The notes under the pieces were generated by a model. That model did no database searches. It saw only the letters and a list, made by a program, of their open reading frames with translations, and had not been told where the DNA came from. Source: Collinsella sp. (GTDB taxonomy: Bacteria > Actinomycetota > Coriobacteriia > Coriobacteriales > Coriobacteriaceae). From it: DNA of 64,000 bases. A program made the translations under genes and the position numbers. Positions 33,399 to 41,946 of the stretch are shown one piece after another (position 1 is the stretch's first letter; every line of letters begins with the position of its first letter). Location: assembly GCA_019413925.1 (NCBI GenBank), contig DXMY01000049.1, forward strand, positions 1 through 64,000, read 5' to 3'.

Positions 33399-34490
33399 GT
33401 GAATACTTCTGTCGCCAAGAAGGCCGGACAGGCGGTGCGCCTGCTCATGATGGTGCTCACGGCAGTTCTCATCTTCTTCTTCATCAATGTTATGCTGCTC
33501 GTCTCCGATATCCAGGGCACGGCGCGTGTGGTCAACTACGCCGGTCTGGTGCGCGGTACCACGCAGCGAATCGTTAAGCTCGAGGATGCGGGCCAGCCTC
33601 AAGATGACCTGCTCAAAGCCGTGGATTCATACATCAACGGTTTGCGTTACGGAAGTGACGACCTCAACCTCGTCCGTCTCGACGACGATGAGTATCAGGC
33701 AAAAATGACCGAGCTTGCAAATTATTTTGATGAGCTTTGCACCGAGATTGCCCGTGTGCGTGAAGTCGGCTACGAGAACACCGATATCATCGCGATGAGC
33801 GAGGAGTTCTTTGGCATTTGCGACGATGCTACGCGACTCGCAGAGGACTACTCTCAGGAGAAGGCGTCGGCGCTCAACTATCTCGAGGGCCTGGTGATCA
33901 TCGACATCATGGGCTTGGTGGCGACCTTTGCGGTCGAACTTGTTCGCGCGGTGCGAACTGCCGCGCTCAATCGCGAACTGCAGAGCAAAGTCTATCTCGA
34001 CGAAGCCACGGGGCTGCCCAACAAGAACAAGTGCGAGGAGATCTTGGGGCAGGAGCAGCCTGTCTCCGCGGAGGAGCCCGTTGCGGTGTGCGTCTTCGAC
34101 CTTAACAATCTGCATATGGTCAATAACAACTTCGGCCATGAGAAGGGCGATGAATACATTCGCTCTTTTGCCCAACAACTGGGAAGTGTGGCGTCGGAGA
34201 CGTGCTTTGTGGGTCGCGACGGCGGCGATGAGTTTATCGCGGTGCTGCGGGATGCCGACCGAGCCGCTGTGGAATCTTGTCTCGCTCGGATTCGCGCGAA
34301 CGTGAACGAGTATTCCGAAGTCCACCCCGATATGCCCATCAGCTACGCGGTGGGCTATGCGCTTTCCAGCGATTTTGACGAGCCGCCTACCATGCGCGAA
34401 CTCTTTTCCCAGGCCGACAAGAACATGTACGTCGATAAGAACCGCGTAAAGACAGCCGAGGCAGCCGGGCCGCAACGCGAGGACCGCTAA
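33399..34490 (+). CDS. Membrane-bound GGDEF-domain protein, probable diguanylate cyclase
   Basis: 363 residues: membrane helix 14-36, an extracytoplasmic helical sensor of about 125 residues (its AGLVRGTTQR stretch recalls PilJ/NarX-type sensors), a second membrane helix about 162-185, then a GGDEF domain from about 198. GGDEF is intact at 275-279 in RDGGDEF, with substrate residues in FDLNNLHMVNNNFGHEKGD. The RxxD inhibitory site is absent. It should make cyclic di-GMP from GTP. The GTG start follows AGGGGAG. Confidence 0.92.
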   Translation: MNTSVAKKAGQAVRLLMMVLTAVLIFFFINVMLLVSDIQGTARVVNYAGLVRGTTQRIVKLEDAGQPQDDLLKAVDSYINGLRYGSDDLNLVRLDDDEYQAKMTELANYFDELCTEIARVREVGYENTDIIAMSEEFFGICDDATRLAEDYSQEKASALNYLEGLVIIDIMGLVATFAVELVRAVRTAALNRELQSKVYLDEATGLPNKNKCEEILGQEQPVSAEEPVAVCVFDLNNLHMVNNNFGHEKGDEYIRSFAQQLGSVASETCFVGRDGGDEFIAVLRDADRAAVESCLARIRANVNEYSEVHPDMPISYAVGYALSSDFDEPPTMRELFSQADKNMYVDKNRVKTAEAAGPQREDR

Positions 34491-34533
34491 ACCCGTAGCA
34501 AAGGGTAGCTAATTTGGGACGGGACTCTTTTGG

Positions 34534-35412
34534 CTACTTGAGGAGTTGGGCCATGGCGTTGACGAATTTTTGTACTTGGAGGGTTGGCTCGAGCGGGTAG
34601 TGTAGAAAGACCGGCACCTCGCGGCCGCATAGGAACGGTACGCCCACAAAGGCGGGGTGCACGCCCGACCACGCTCCGCAGGTGAGCACCGCGTCGCCCT
34701 TTTCCTCGGCTTCGTTAAAGAGCGCAAAGTCGAAGCTATCCACGTCGATCACGTCCACGCCGCCGTCGGCCAAAAGGTCGATACGCAGGCTGTCTATGGC
34801 GTCGTTGCCGTGACGGAGCACGCGCAGGCGCATGCCCTCCAGATCGGCAACCGTGATGCGCTCCTTGCGCGCGAGCCGACTTGAGCGCGGCACGTCGATG
34901 TAAAACGGCACGTTGACGATGCGGAGCTTTTGACAGGCGTCGCCCCAGCGCGGGGTCGAAAAACTCGACTGCACCACATCCACCTCGCGCCCCAGACTGC
35001 GCATGACGGTCTCGCGCTCATCGTAAAGGTCCCCCACCGGCACAATCTCAAAACGCAAGCGCGGCTCCATGTCGTGCACCTGCGGCCACAGCGCGAGCGT
35101 GTGGCGCCCCGGGCACATCATCGATACGCCCAGGCGCACCGCACCGCCATCGCCCGCCGCTCGCCGGGCGCGGCGCAACGCATCCTCGGATTGGCGCATG
35201 ATCGAGCGCGCGTCGTCCACCAACAGCGCGCCCGCCGGCGTCACCTTGACGCCCGAGTGCGAGCGCTCGAACAACGTGATGCCAAACTCGGCCTCGAACC
35301 CCGACACCTGTTTAACGAGCGCCGGGGTCGACACGCGCAATTTTGCCGCCGCACGCGAGAAACTTCCCAGCTCCGCGGCGGCCGAAATAGCGTCAAGTCG
35401 TCGATCGTACAC
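34534..35412 (-). CDS. LysR family transcriptional regulator
   Basis: 292 residues. The N-terminal helix-turn-helix reads AAELGSFSRAAAKLRVSTPALVKQVSGFEAEFG, and the C-terminal part is a periplasmic-binding-protein-like effector domain. I chose GTG 35412, preceded by CGGGAGATTGAC; the longer frame adds 11 basic residues with no ribosome site. It is divergent from the SDR-MFS-Gfo operon and two LysR-type inverted repeats lie between them, so it probably controls that operon. Confidence 0.92.
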   Translation of the reverse strand: MYDRRLDAISAAAELGSFSRAAAKLRVSTPALVKQVSGFEAEFGITLFERSHSGVKVTPAGALLVDDARSIMRQSEDALRRARRAAGDGGAVRLGVSMMCPGRHTLALWPQVHDMEPRLRFEIVPVGDLYDERETVMRSLGREVDVVQSSFSTPRWGDACQKLRIVNVPFYIDVPRSSRLARKERITVADLEGMRLRVLRHGNDAIDSLRIDLLADGGVDVIDVDSFDFALFNEAEEKGDAVLTCGAWSGVHPAFVGVPFLCGREVPVFLHYPLEPTLQVQKFVNAMAQLLK

Positions 35413-35483
35413 GTCAATCTCCCGTTTTCGCACGCGCGGGCGCACAGCACCGCAGGGGGTCGTTTTCGCAGGTCACGCGCTCA

Positions 35484-35520
35484 ATTGAGAACAAACCTCA
35501 ATGCATAGTATAAACCTATG
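35484..35520. promoter_or_regulatory. Two LysR-type boxes overlapping a predicted promoter
   Basis: Box 1 is ATTGAG, 7 bases, CTCAAT (35484-35502); box 2 is CATAG, 7 bases, CTATG (35504-35520). Their centres are 19 bp apart. On the plus strand TTGAGA (35485-35490), 18 bp, TATAAA (35509-35514) forms a promoter covered by both boxes. Between this and the SDR gene a hairpin with arms GTGGGTCG and CGACCCAC lies in the leader. Confidence 0.65.
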
Positions 35521-35645
35521 GTTAATGTCATTCTAACAAATATGCAATTCACCTGCGCAAATGCAAAGCATACGATAACCAGCAAAAACCACGTGGGTCG
35601 GTTAATGGGAGCGACCCACCGGGAGGCACAAGAAGGGAAGTTCCT

Positions 35646-36527
35646 ATGAGCAATTGGCTTAAGCTCGAGGGCGATGTTTGCGCCGTGACCGGCGCACTCG
35701 GCGGTATGGGCGTCGAGATTTGTCGCGAGTTCGCCCGCAATGGCGCCAACGTCGTCATGCTCGACTTGGACGAGGAGAAGGTCAAGGCCGCTGCCTCCGA
35801 CCTTGCTGCCGAGTTTGGCATCCACGCCGAGGGTTACAAGATGAACGCCACCGACGAGGCCGAGGTTCAGGCTGCCGTCGACGCCACCATCGCCAACTTC
35901 GGCGGTGTCGACGTCCTCGTCAACACCGCCGGCATCCTGCGCTTCGCCGCCATGGAGGACCTGCCGCTGAGCGACTGGGAGCAAGTGCTCAACGTCAACC
36001 TCACCGGCTACTTCATCACCTCGCAGCGCTTTGGTCGCGAGATGATCAAGGCCGGGCAGGGCCGACTGGTGCACATCTCCACCGTCGCCAGCCACTCCCC
36101 CGAGACGTTCTCGGGCGTGTACAGCTCCACCAAGGCCGGCGTCAACATGATGTCCAAGATGCTGGCCGCCGAGTGGGGCCCCTACGGTGTGCGCTCCAAC
36201 TGCGTCGAGCCCTGCTTTGTTAAGACCCCCATGTCGGCGAGCTTTTACGCCGACCCCGAGGTCGAGAAGAGCCGCAGCCGCCTCATCGCCACGCGCCGCA
36301 TCGGCGAGGTCAGCGATATCGCCAACGCCGTCATGTTCCTGGCGTCCAAGCGCTCGGACTTTACCACCGGCGACGCCATCAAGGTCGACGGCGGCTTCTC
36401 CAATATGATGGGCGACCTCACCGCCAAGCCCGGCGGCCGCCGCGCCTTTGCCGACAACTACCTCAAGAACAAGGGTGTCGAGCTTTGGTCCGACGAGTCC
36501 GGTGTCGCAAAGCCGACTGACCAGTAA
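35646..36527 (+). CDS. Short-chain dehydrogenase/reductase
   Basis: 293-residue classical SDR with the NAD(P)-binding TGALGGMG (15-22), NTAG, catalytic Ser in STVASHS and Y-x-x-x-K in YSSTKAG, and C-terminal GDAIKVDGGFSNMMG. It oxidises or reduces an alcohol/carbonyl, often of a sugar acid or polyol. Starts after GAAGGGAAG. First gene of a three-gene operon with a transporter and a second dehydrogenase, suggesting a catabolic route for an imported hydroxylated compound (inference). Confidence 0.92.
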   Translation: MSNWLKLEGDVCAVTGALGGMGVEICREFARNGANVVMLDLDEEKVKAAASDLAAEFGIHAEGYKMNATDEAEVQAAVDATIANFGGVDVLVNTAGILRFAAMEDLPLSDWEQVLNVNLTGYFITSQRFGREMIKAGQGRLVHISTVASHSPETFSGVYSSTKAGVNMMSKMLAAEWGPYGVRSNCVEPCFVKTPMSASFYADPEVEKSRSRLIATRRIGEVSDIANAVMFLASKRSDFTTGDAIKVDGGFSNMMGDLTAKPGGRRAFADNYLKNKGVELWSDESGVAKPTDQ

Positions 36528-36612
36528 ACAAGCCCGGTAGAAAGGGGCGCGGGGCAAGCACCTCAGCGGCGTTTGCCCCTCCCCTCCCCCCGCATCGATT
36601 AGAAAGAGTCCC

Positions 36613-37869
36613 ATGGCTTCCACCAACTCCAACAAGGGTCGCGCCGTCGTGCTTTCCGCCGCGTGCGTCACTATGTTCTTCATCAGCTCCATCGCGCTGT
36701 ACTCCGTCGTGTCCAAGAACCTGCTCGCCGTCTACCCCGAGTGGTCCAGCGCCCTTACCTGGGCGTTCCCGGTCTTTCAGACCATCATGGCCGTGACGGG
36801 CATCTTCGCCGGCCGCATCTCCGACAAGATCGGCCCGCGCAACGTCGTGATCGCCGCCGCCGTGTGCTACGGCGTGGGCTGGTTCATGTCCGGCACCGTC
36901 ACCGAGCCGTGGCAGTTCTACCTGTGGTTCTCGCTCGTCGCCGCCGTCGGCAACGGCCTGGGCTACAACCCGGCGCTCACCACCGGCCAAAAGTGGTTCA
37001 TCGACAAGAAGGGTCTCGCCTCCGGCATCACCCTGGCCGCATCGACCGCCGGCCCCGCCGTGCTGTCCCCGGTGCTCGCCTCGCTGCTCATCCCGAGCCT
37101 CGGCATCTTTGGCGCCCTCAAGGCACTCGGCGTCATCTTCTTTGTGACGATCGCCGCCTCCGCCCTGTTCCTGAAGGCCCCCGAGGCCGGCTGGCTGCCC
37201 GAGGGCTTCGAGGCCCCCAAGGGCGGCGCACACGCCGGCACCTTCGGCGACCTCACCCCGGGCGAGATGGTCAAGACCCCGCGCTTCTGGGTCCTCATCG
37301 TCACCTTCGCCTTTGCCGCCACCGCGGGCACCCTGCTCGTGGGCAAGGTTGCCTCCATCGCCGCCGTCCAGCTCTTCGCCGACCCCACGAGCGCCGCAGC
37401 TGTCGCCCTCGGCGGTGTGGTGGTCTCCGTCAACACCTGCGCCAACCTGGTCGGCCGTCTGTCCTTTGGCCAGATCATCGACAAGCTCGGCGCCTACAAG
37501 TCGCTGCTCATCAGCCTTGTCGTGACCATCGTCGCGCTCGTCATCATGTCGATGAGCTTTACGCAGAGCATGTTCTTTGTGGCGCTCGCCCTGCTTGGCT
37601 TTAGCTTTGGCGCCCTGCTCGTCATCTACCCGCCGCTCACCGGTGGCGCCTTTGGCACCAGCAACATCGGCGTCAACTACGGCATCATGTTTTTGGGTTA
37701 CGCCGCCTCCACCTGGATCAGCCAACCCATCACCGCCGTGCTGTATCACGCCGAGGCCGGCAGCGCCGCCTACCAGCAGTCCTTCTACGGCGCCATTGTG
37801 ATCGCCGCCATCGCCGTCGTGCTCACCGTCTACATGATGGTCTCCGACAGCAAGAAGAAATCCGCCTAG
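36613..37869 (+). CDS. MFS transporter, OFA-like (oxalate/formate antiporter family)
   Basis: 418 residues, 12 predicted helices. The loop GRISDKIGPRNVV and the segment GNGLGYNPALTTGQKWFIDKKGLASGI are typical of the OFA and related carboxylate transporters. It presumably imports the substrate of the flanking dehydrogenases, a carboxylate or sugar derivative; no closer assignment is possible. The 85-base gap after the SDR gene contains no terminator. Confidence 0.88.
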   Translation: MASTNSNKGRAVVLSAACVTMFFISSIALYSVVSKNLLAVYPEWSSALTWAFPVFQTIMAVTGIFAGRISDKIGPRNVVIAAAVCYGVGWFMSGTVTEPWQFYLWFSLVAAVGNGLGYNPALTTGQKWFIDKKGLASGITLAASTAGPAVLSPVLASLLIPSLGIFGALKALGVIFFVTIAASALFLKAPEAGWLPEGFEAPKGGAHAGTFGDLTPGEMVKTPRFWVLIVTFAFAATAGTLLVGKVASIAAVQLFADPTSAAAVALGGVVVSVNTCANLVGRLSFGQIIDKLGAYKSLLISLVVTIVALVIMSMSFTQSMFFVALALLGFSFGALLVIYPPLTGGAFGTSNIGVNYGIMFLGYAASTWISQPITAVLYHAEAGSAAYQQSFYGAIVIAAIAVVLTVYMMVSDSKKKSA

Positions 37870-37877
37870 TTTTACCG

Positions 37878-37908
37878 ATGCGACAAAGGGACTGCCCCTT
37901 TGTCGCAT
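37878..37908. repeat. GACAAAGGGAC hairpin, family 3, copy 5
   Basis: 15 bp arms beginning ATGCGACAAAGGG around one base, with one mismatch. It lies inside the operon, between the MFS stop and the Gfo/Idh/MocA start. Confidence 0.87.
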
Positions 37909-37938
37909 TCCACCAGCCACCAGCATTAAGGAGTCGAA

Positions 37939-38979
37939 ATGTCTGAGCTCAACCCCGTCCGCATTGCCGTTATCGGTGCCGGCGCCATGGGCCGCAACCA
38001 CATCCGCTTTGTCACTGAGGAGCCCGAGGCCGAGCTCGTCGCCATCGCCGACGCCTTTGAGGGCGCCCGCGCCACGGCCGAGGCCGCCGGCGTGCCGTTT
38101 TACACTGATCCCGCCCAGATGATGGACGAGGTCAAGCCCGAGGCCGTCATCATCGCCACCCCCAACGACCTGCATCTGGGCGTTGCCCGCGAGGCCGTGA
38201 AGCGCAACATCGTGCCGCTGGTCGAAAAGCCGATCTCCAACGATCTCGAGGATGCCCAGGCCTTCGCCGCCGAGGCCGAGACCGCCGGTGTGCCCGTGCT
38301 CGTGGGCCAGCACCGTCGCCACAACCCCTTCGTCAACAAGGCCAAGGAGATCATCGAGTCCGGCGAGCTGGGCAAGCTCACCGTGTCGAGCTTCCACTAC
38401 ATGATCTATAAGAACGACGAGTACTTTGACGTCGAGTGGCGCCGCAAGAAGGGTGCCGGCCCGATCCTGGTCAACCTGGTGCACGACGTCGACCTGCTCC
38501 GCTACCTGCTGGGCGAGCCCATTGCCGTCCAGGGCATGCAGTCCAGCGCCGCCCGCGGTTTTGAGACCGAGGACTCCGCCGTGGTCAACGTTCGCTTTGC
38601 CGACGGCGCGCTCGCGAGCATGACCATCTCCGACGCCACCGCCAGCCCCTGGAACTGGGAGGCGACCGCTCGCGAGGATCCGCAGTACCGTCCCTTCGAC
38701 GCCGACGCCTACTTTATCGGCGGAACCTTGGGCGCCCTTTCGCTGCCCCGCCTGCACCAGTTCTCCTACGACGGCGCCTCCAACTGGCACAAGCCGCTGC
38801 AGATGGAGATTCCGGCCGTCGACCCGGCGCTGCCGCACAAGATGCAGCTCAAGCACTTTGTAAAGGTTGTCCGCCGTGAGGTTGAGCCCGTCGTGACCCC
38901 CGCCGACAACGTTAAGACGCTCACGCTTCTCAACGCTATCAAGGAGGCCGCCGAGACCGGCCAGCTCGTCGAGCTGTAA
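37939..38979 (+). CDS. Gfo/Idh/MocA family oxidoreductase
   Basis: 346 residues. N-terminal Rossmann fold with VIGAGAMGRNH, the conserved EKPIS segment whose Lys is catalytic, and the LVHDVDLLRYLLG helix with the conserved His/Asp. Members oxidise inositols, glucose or related sugars with NAD(P). Third gene of the LysR-controlled operon; ribosome site AAGGAG. Substrate not determinable. Confidence 0.92.
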   Translation: MSELNPVRIAVIGAGAMGRNHIRFVTEEPEAELVAIADAFEGARATAEAAGVPFYTDPAQMMDEVKPEAVIIATPNDLHLGVAREAVKRNIVPLVEKPISNDLEDAQAFAAEAETAGVPVLVGQHRRHNPFVNKAKEIIESGELGKLTVSSFHYMIYKNDEYFDVEWRRKKGAGPILVNLVHDVDLLRYLLGEPIAVQGMQSSAARGFETEDSAVVNVRFADGALASMTISDATASPWNWEATAREDPQYRPFDADAYFIGGTLGALSLPRLHQFSYDGASNWHKPLQMEIPAVDPALPHKMQLKHFVKVVRREVEPVVTPADNVKTLTLLNAIKEAAETGQLVEL

Positions 38980-39051
38980 TGCCTTAAGAGCGGCCGCGGC
39001 AGAAGCCCCATGCCGAACCCTTCGGTCCGCCACAAATAAGCCCCTCTTCTT

Positions 39052-39087
39052 TGCCCCGTGAGCAGCCTCCTGCCCGCGGGGCATTTT
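39052..39087 (+). terminator. Intrinsic terminator of the SDR-MFS-Gfo operon
   Basis: Arms TGCCCCG and CGGGGCA with an 18-base loop, followed by TTTT on the plus strand, 73 bases after the Gfo/Idh/MocA stop. Confidence 0.65.
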
Positions 39088-39147
39088 GCTACCTTGCCGA
39101 CGATTTTTCTGGGGCGGGGGCTATTTTGCACCTCGGCTTGATTCGTT

Positions 39148-39309
39148 CGCCACGAAAACGACCTATCTACTACGTTTAACCGATCGCCCTTAACCATGCC
39201 AAATTTCGCGAAATAAAAGCCGCAGGTAGACGGCTTGCGTATTCTCGGAAAACCGGGGGATGGTCGACCCATACGGTTCAAACGTAGTAGATAGGTCGTT
39301 TTCGTGGCG
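39148..39309. repeat. 162 bp palindromic element with 35 bp arms
   Basis: The left arm from CGCCACGAAAACGACC to TTTAACCG (39148-39182) is complementary to 39274-39309 except for one inserted base. The 91-base centre contains a smaller AAGCCG/CGGCTT hairpin. The 411-base gap between the Gfo/Idh gene and tex holds this element and the terminator before it, and nothing else I can support. Confidence 0.85.
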
Positions 39310-39390
39310 CGGCCCCAAAACGGTCTTTTGGGACGGGTGGTATCCTTGGTAGCTCTGTGCTGCAAACGCACCTTTACCGCAAGGAGTTTC

Positions 39391-41538
39391 ATGGATCTTA
39401 TCGCCCAGCTCGCCCGCGAGCTCAACCTTAAGGCCGCCAACGTCGAGGCGGCCGTCAAACTCATCGACGAGGGCAACACCATCCCCTTTATCTCGCGCTA
39501 CCGCAAGGAAGCCACGGGCGGCATGGACGACGTCGCCCTACGCGCTCTCGACGAGCGCCTGTCCTACCTGCGCAATCTTGAGCAGCGTAAAGAGGACGTC
39601 ATTCTGCTCATCGACGCCCAGGGCAAACTCACGCCCGAACTCGAGCAGCAGATTCGCGAGACCACGCAGCTCCAACGCGTCGAGGACCTCTACAAGCCCT
39701 ACCGCAAAAAGCGCATGACCCGCGCGCAGAAGGCCCGCGAGGCAGGCCTGGAGCCACTCGCCAACATGATCATCATGCAGGCCTCGGCCAAGGGCAGCGC
39801 GCTCGACGCCGCCGCGGCATACGTCAACGAGGAGGCCGGCTTCAACACGCCCGAGAAGGCGCTCGCCGGCGCCGCCGACATCGTGGCCGAGACGGTAGCC
39901 GAGGACCCGGAGAACGTCGCTGACCTGCGCGCCTTTACGCAAAACACCGCCGATATCGTTGTCGAGGCCACCGACCCCGCGGAGAAGACTCCCTACGAGC
40001 CCTACTACAACTTTGACGAGCCGCTACGCCGTATTCCCAACCACCGCGTGCTGGCCATCGACCGCGGCGAGCGCGAGGGCAAGCTCCGCGTGCGCGTGAA
40101 CGTCGACGGCGCTGCCGCTAAGGCACGCCTCGGCAGCCGCTGGCCCCGTCGCCAGGGCGTGTTTGCTCCCGTCTTTAATGCCGCCATCGCTGACGGTTAC
40201 AAGCGCCTCATGGCCCCCTCGCTGGAGCGCGAGGCCCGCGCCAAACTCACCGTTCGCGCCCAGACCGAGGCCATCAACGTCTTTGCCAAGAATCTCGAGG
40301 GCCTGCTCTCGGCACGCCCCGTGCACGGTGCCCGCGTGCTCGCGCTCGACCCGGGCTACCGCACCGGCTGCAAGGTCGCCGTCATGGACGAGACCGGCAA
40401 GCTGCTCGACCACGGCGTGGTCTACCCCACCAAACCGCGCCACGACGTCGCCGGCACCAAGCGCGAGCTCGCCCGCCTCGTCAAAAAGGACGGCGTCAAC
40501 ACCATCGTCATCGGCAACGGCACCGCCAGCCGCGAGACCGAAGAAGTCGTCTCGGAGTTCATTGCCGAGCAGGCGCCCGGGTTGCGCTACACCATCGTCA
40601 ACGAGGCCGGCGCATCTGTGTACTCCGCCTCCGAGCTCGCCAGCCAGGAATATCCCGACCTGGACGTCACCGTGCGTGGCGCCATGAGCCTGGGCCGTCG
40701 CCTGCAAGACCCGCTGGCAGAGCTCGTCAAGATTCCGCCCCAGTCTATCGGCGTGGGCCAGTACCAGCACGACCTTGACCAGGCCGAGCTTTCGCGCACC
40801 CTGGGCCATGTGGTGGAGGACGTCGTCAACCGCGTGGGCGTCGACGTGAATACCGCGAGCGCGAGCCTACTGGGATACGTATCGGGCATTACGCCGAGCG
40901 TGGCCAAAAACATCGTGGCCTACCGCGAGGAAAACGGAGCCTTTACCGATCGCCGCCAGCTCAAGAAGGTCCCCAAGTTGGGACCCAAGGCATATCTCAA
41001 CGCCGCGGGCTTTTTGCGCATCAGCGGCGGCAAGAACCCACTCGACGCGACGAGCGTCCACCCCGAGAGCTACGAGGTGGCCACGTCCGTCCTGGAGCGC
41101 GCAGGCGTTAAAGCCAGCGAGCTCAGCCGCGGCGGCGTGCCCGACATCGAGCGCCGTCTGGGCAGCATCTCGACGCTGGCTAGCGATCTGAACTGCGGCA
41201 CCCTCACGCTCATCGACATCGTTAACGAGCTCAAGAAGCCCGGTCGCGACCCGCGCGATGACGCGCCCGAGGTGGTCTTTAGCCGCTCAGCGCTTTCCAT
41301 CGACGACCTGGAACCCGGCATGGAGCTCAAGGGCACGGTGCGCAACGTCGTCGACTTTGGCGCCTTCGTCGACGTGGGCGTGCACCAGGACGGCCTCGTG
41401 CACATCTCCAAACTGGCCAACCGCTTTGTCAAGCACCCCAGCGACGTGGTGCGCGTCGGTGACACGGTCAAGGTGTGGGTCGAAAAGGTCGATCGCGACC
41501 GCAAGAAGATCTCGCTCACCATGGTGCAGGGCAAGTAA
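39391..41538 (+). CDS. tex: Tex-like S1 domain RNA-binding protein
   Basis: 715-residue transcription accessory protein. N-terminal Tex helices (EGNTIPFISRYRKEATGGMDD), the YqgF/RNase H-like part (ALDPGYRTGCKVAVMDETGK), a helix-hairpin-helix region (NTASASLLGYVSGITPSVAKNIVAYREENG) and a C-terminal S1 domain (GTVRNVVDFGAFVDVGVHQDG). It binds nucleic acid and influences transcription and RNA stability. I chose ATG 39391, preceded by AAGGAG; the longer frame runs into the palindrome. Confidence 0.95.
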   Translation: MDLIAQLARELNLKAANVEAAVKLIDEGNTIPFISRYRKEATGGMDDVALRALDERLSYLRNLEQRKEDVILLIDAQGKLTPELEQQIRETTQLQRVEDLYKPYRKKRMTRAQKAREAGLEPLANMIIMQASAKGSALDAAAAYVNEEAGFNTPEKALAGAADIVAETVAEDPENVADLRAFTQNTADIVVEATDPAEKTPYEPYYNFDEPLRRIPNHRVLAIDRGEREGKLRVRVNVDGAAAKARLGSRWPRRQGVFAPVFNAAIADGYKRLMAPSLEREARAKLTVRAQTEAINVFAKNLEGLLSARPVHGARVLALDPGYRTGCKVAVMDETGKLLDHGVVYPTKPRHDVAGTKRELARLVKKDGVNTIVIGNGTASRETEEVVSEFIAEQAPGLRYTIVNEAGASVYSASELASQEYPDLDVTVRGAMSLGRRLQDPLAELVKIPPQSIGVGQYQHDLDQAELSRTLGHVVEDVVNRVGVDVNTASASLLGYVSGITPSVAKNIVAYREENGAFTDRRQLKKVPKLGPKAYLNAAGFLRISGGKNPLDATSVHPESYEVATSVLERAGVKASELSRGGVPDIERRLGSISTLASDLNCGTLTLIDIVNELKKPGRDPRDDAPEVVFSRSALSIDDLEPGMELKGTVRNVVDFGAFVDVGVHQDGLVHISKLANRFVKHPSDVVRVGDTVKVWVEKVDRDRKKISLTMVQGK

Positions 41539-41547
41539 ACCGCCAAA

Positions 41548-41764
41548 GCAAAGGTACCCCCTGTAGCGATGTGCAAAATCGCGAGTATTCTGCAAATTCC
41601 ACCGTTCCGGGTGCCCCTCAGAGACGAAAAAGCAAAAAAACAGCCCCCGTTTTAGCGTCGTCAGAGCCAAAACGGGGGCCGTTCCATGCTTCGGTTAACT
41701 GGTAAAGACCTTTACCTTGCTGAATACTCTCAATTTTGCACGTCGCGGGCGGGGGTACCTTTGC
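41548..41764. repeat. 217 bp palindromic element with 48 bp arms
   Basis: Arms 41548-41595 and 41717-41764 match in 40 of 48 positions when one is reversed and complemented; shared strings include GCAAAGGTACCCCC, GTGCAAAAT and GAGTATTC. The centre holds a separate terminator hairpin. It begins 9 bases after tex ends. Confidence 0.85.
41634..41679 (-). terminator. Intrinsic terminator for minus-strand transcripts (talC side)
   Basis: Arms GCCCCCGTTTT and AAAACGGGGGC pair perfectly over 11 bp. On the minus strand the stem is followed by TG and seven T. It sits in the middle of the 217 bp palindrome. Confidence 0.82.
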
Positions 41765-41770
41765 CCACGA

Positions 41771-41946
41771 CAGGATATGGAAGCCAAGCGCCAACTTGCT
41801 GGCAAGCTCGTACCGGCAGCCCCGGCCTTTCCTTTGCCTAGCGCGACCCTCGCGGAGCGCGTGAGCGATAGGGAAAGGAAAGGCCGGGGCGAACAGCCCA
41901 CGGTACAGTCGGTGTTCGCGCTACGGCAGGATATGGAAACCGAGCG
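41771..41946. repeat. 20 bp direct repeat of the transaldolase gene end
   Basis: Bases 41771-41790 (CAGGATATGGAAGCCAAGCG) match 41927-41946, the last codons of the transaldolase gene, in 18 of 20 positions. The two copies flank 136 bases that include a long hairpin. This looks like a target duplication or a copied gene end. Confidence 0.65.
41820..41889. repeat. 70 bp hairpin after the transaldolase gene
   Basis: The left arm CCCCGGCCTTTCCTTTGCC pairs with its near-perfect complement at 41869-41889, with a nested CGCG-rich hairpin between. Outer bases GTACCG and CGGTAC extend the stem. No other copy is seen here. Confidence 0.8.

Noticed and set aside
36463..39084. An 873-codon open frame on the minus strand opposite the SDR, MFS and Gfo/Idh/MocA genes
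   Set aside because: It runs antisense through three well-supported genes, has low-complexity Gly/His/Asp-rich composition and no ribosome site; long antisense frames are expected in G+C-rich DNA.
39304..39390. A 29-residue extension of Tex
   Set aside because: It starts inside the palindrome arm, lacks a ribosome site and precedes the canonical Tex N-terminus, which has AAGGAG ahead of it.
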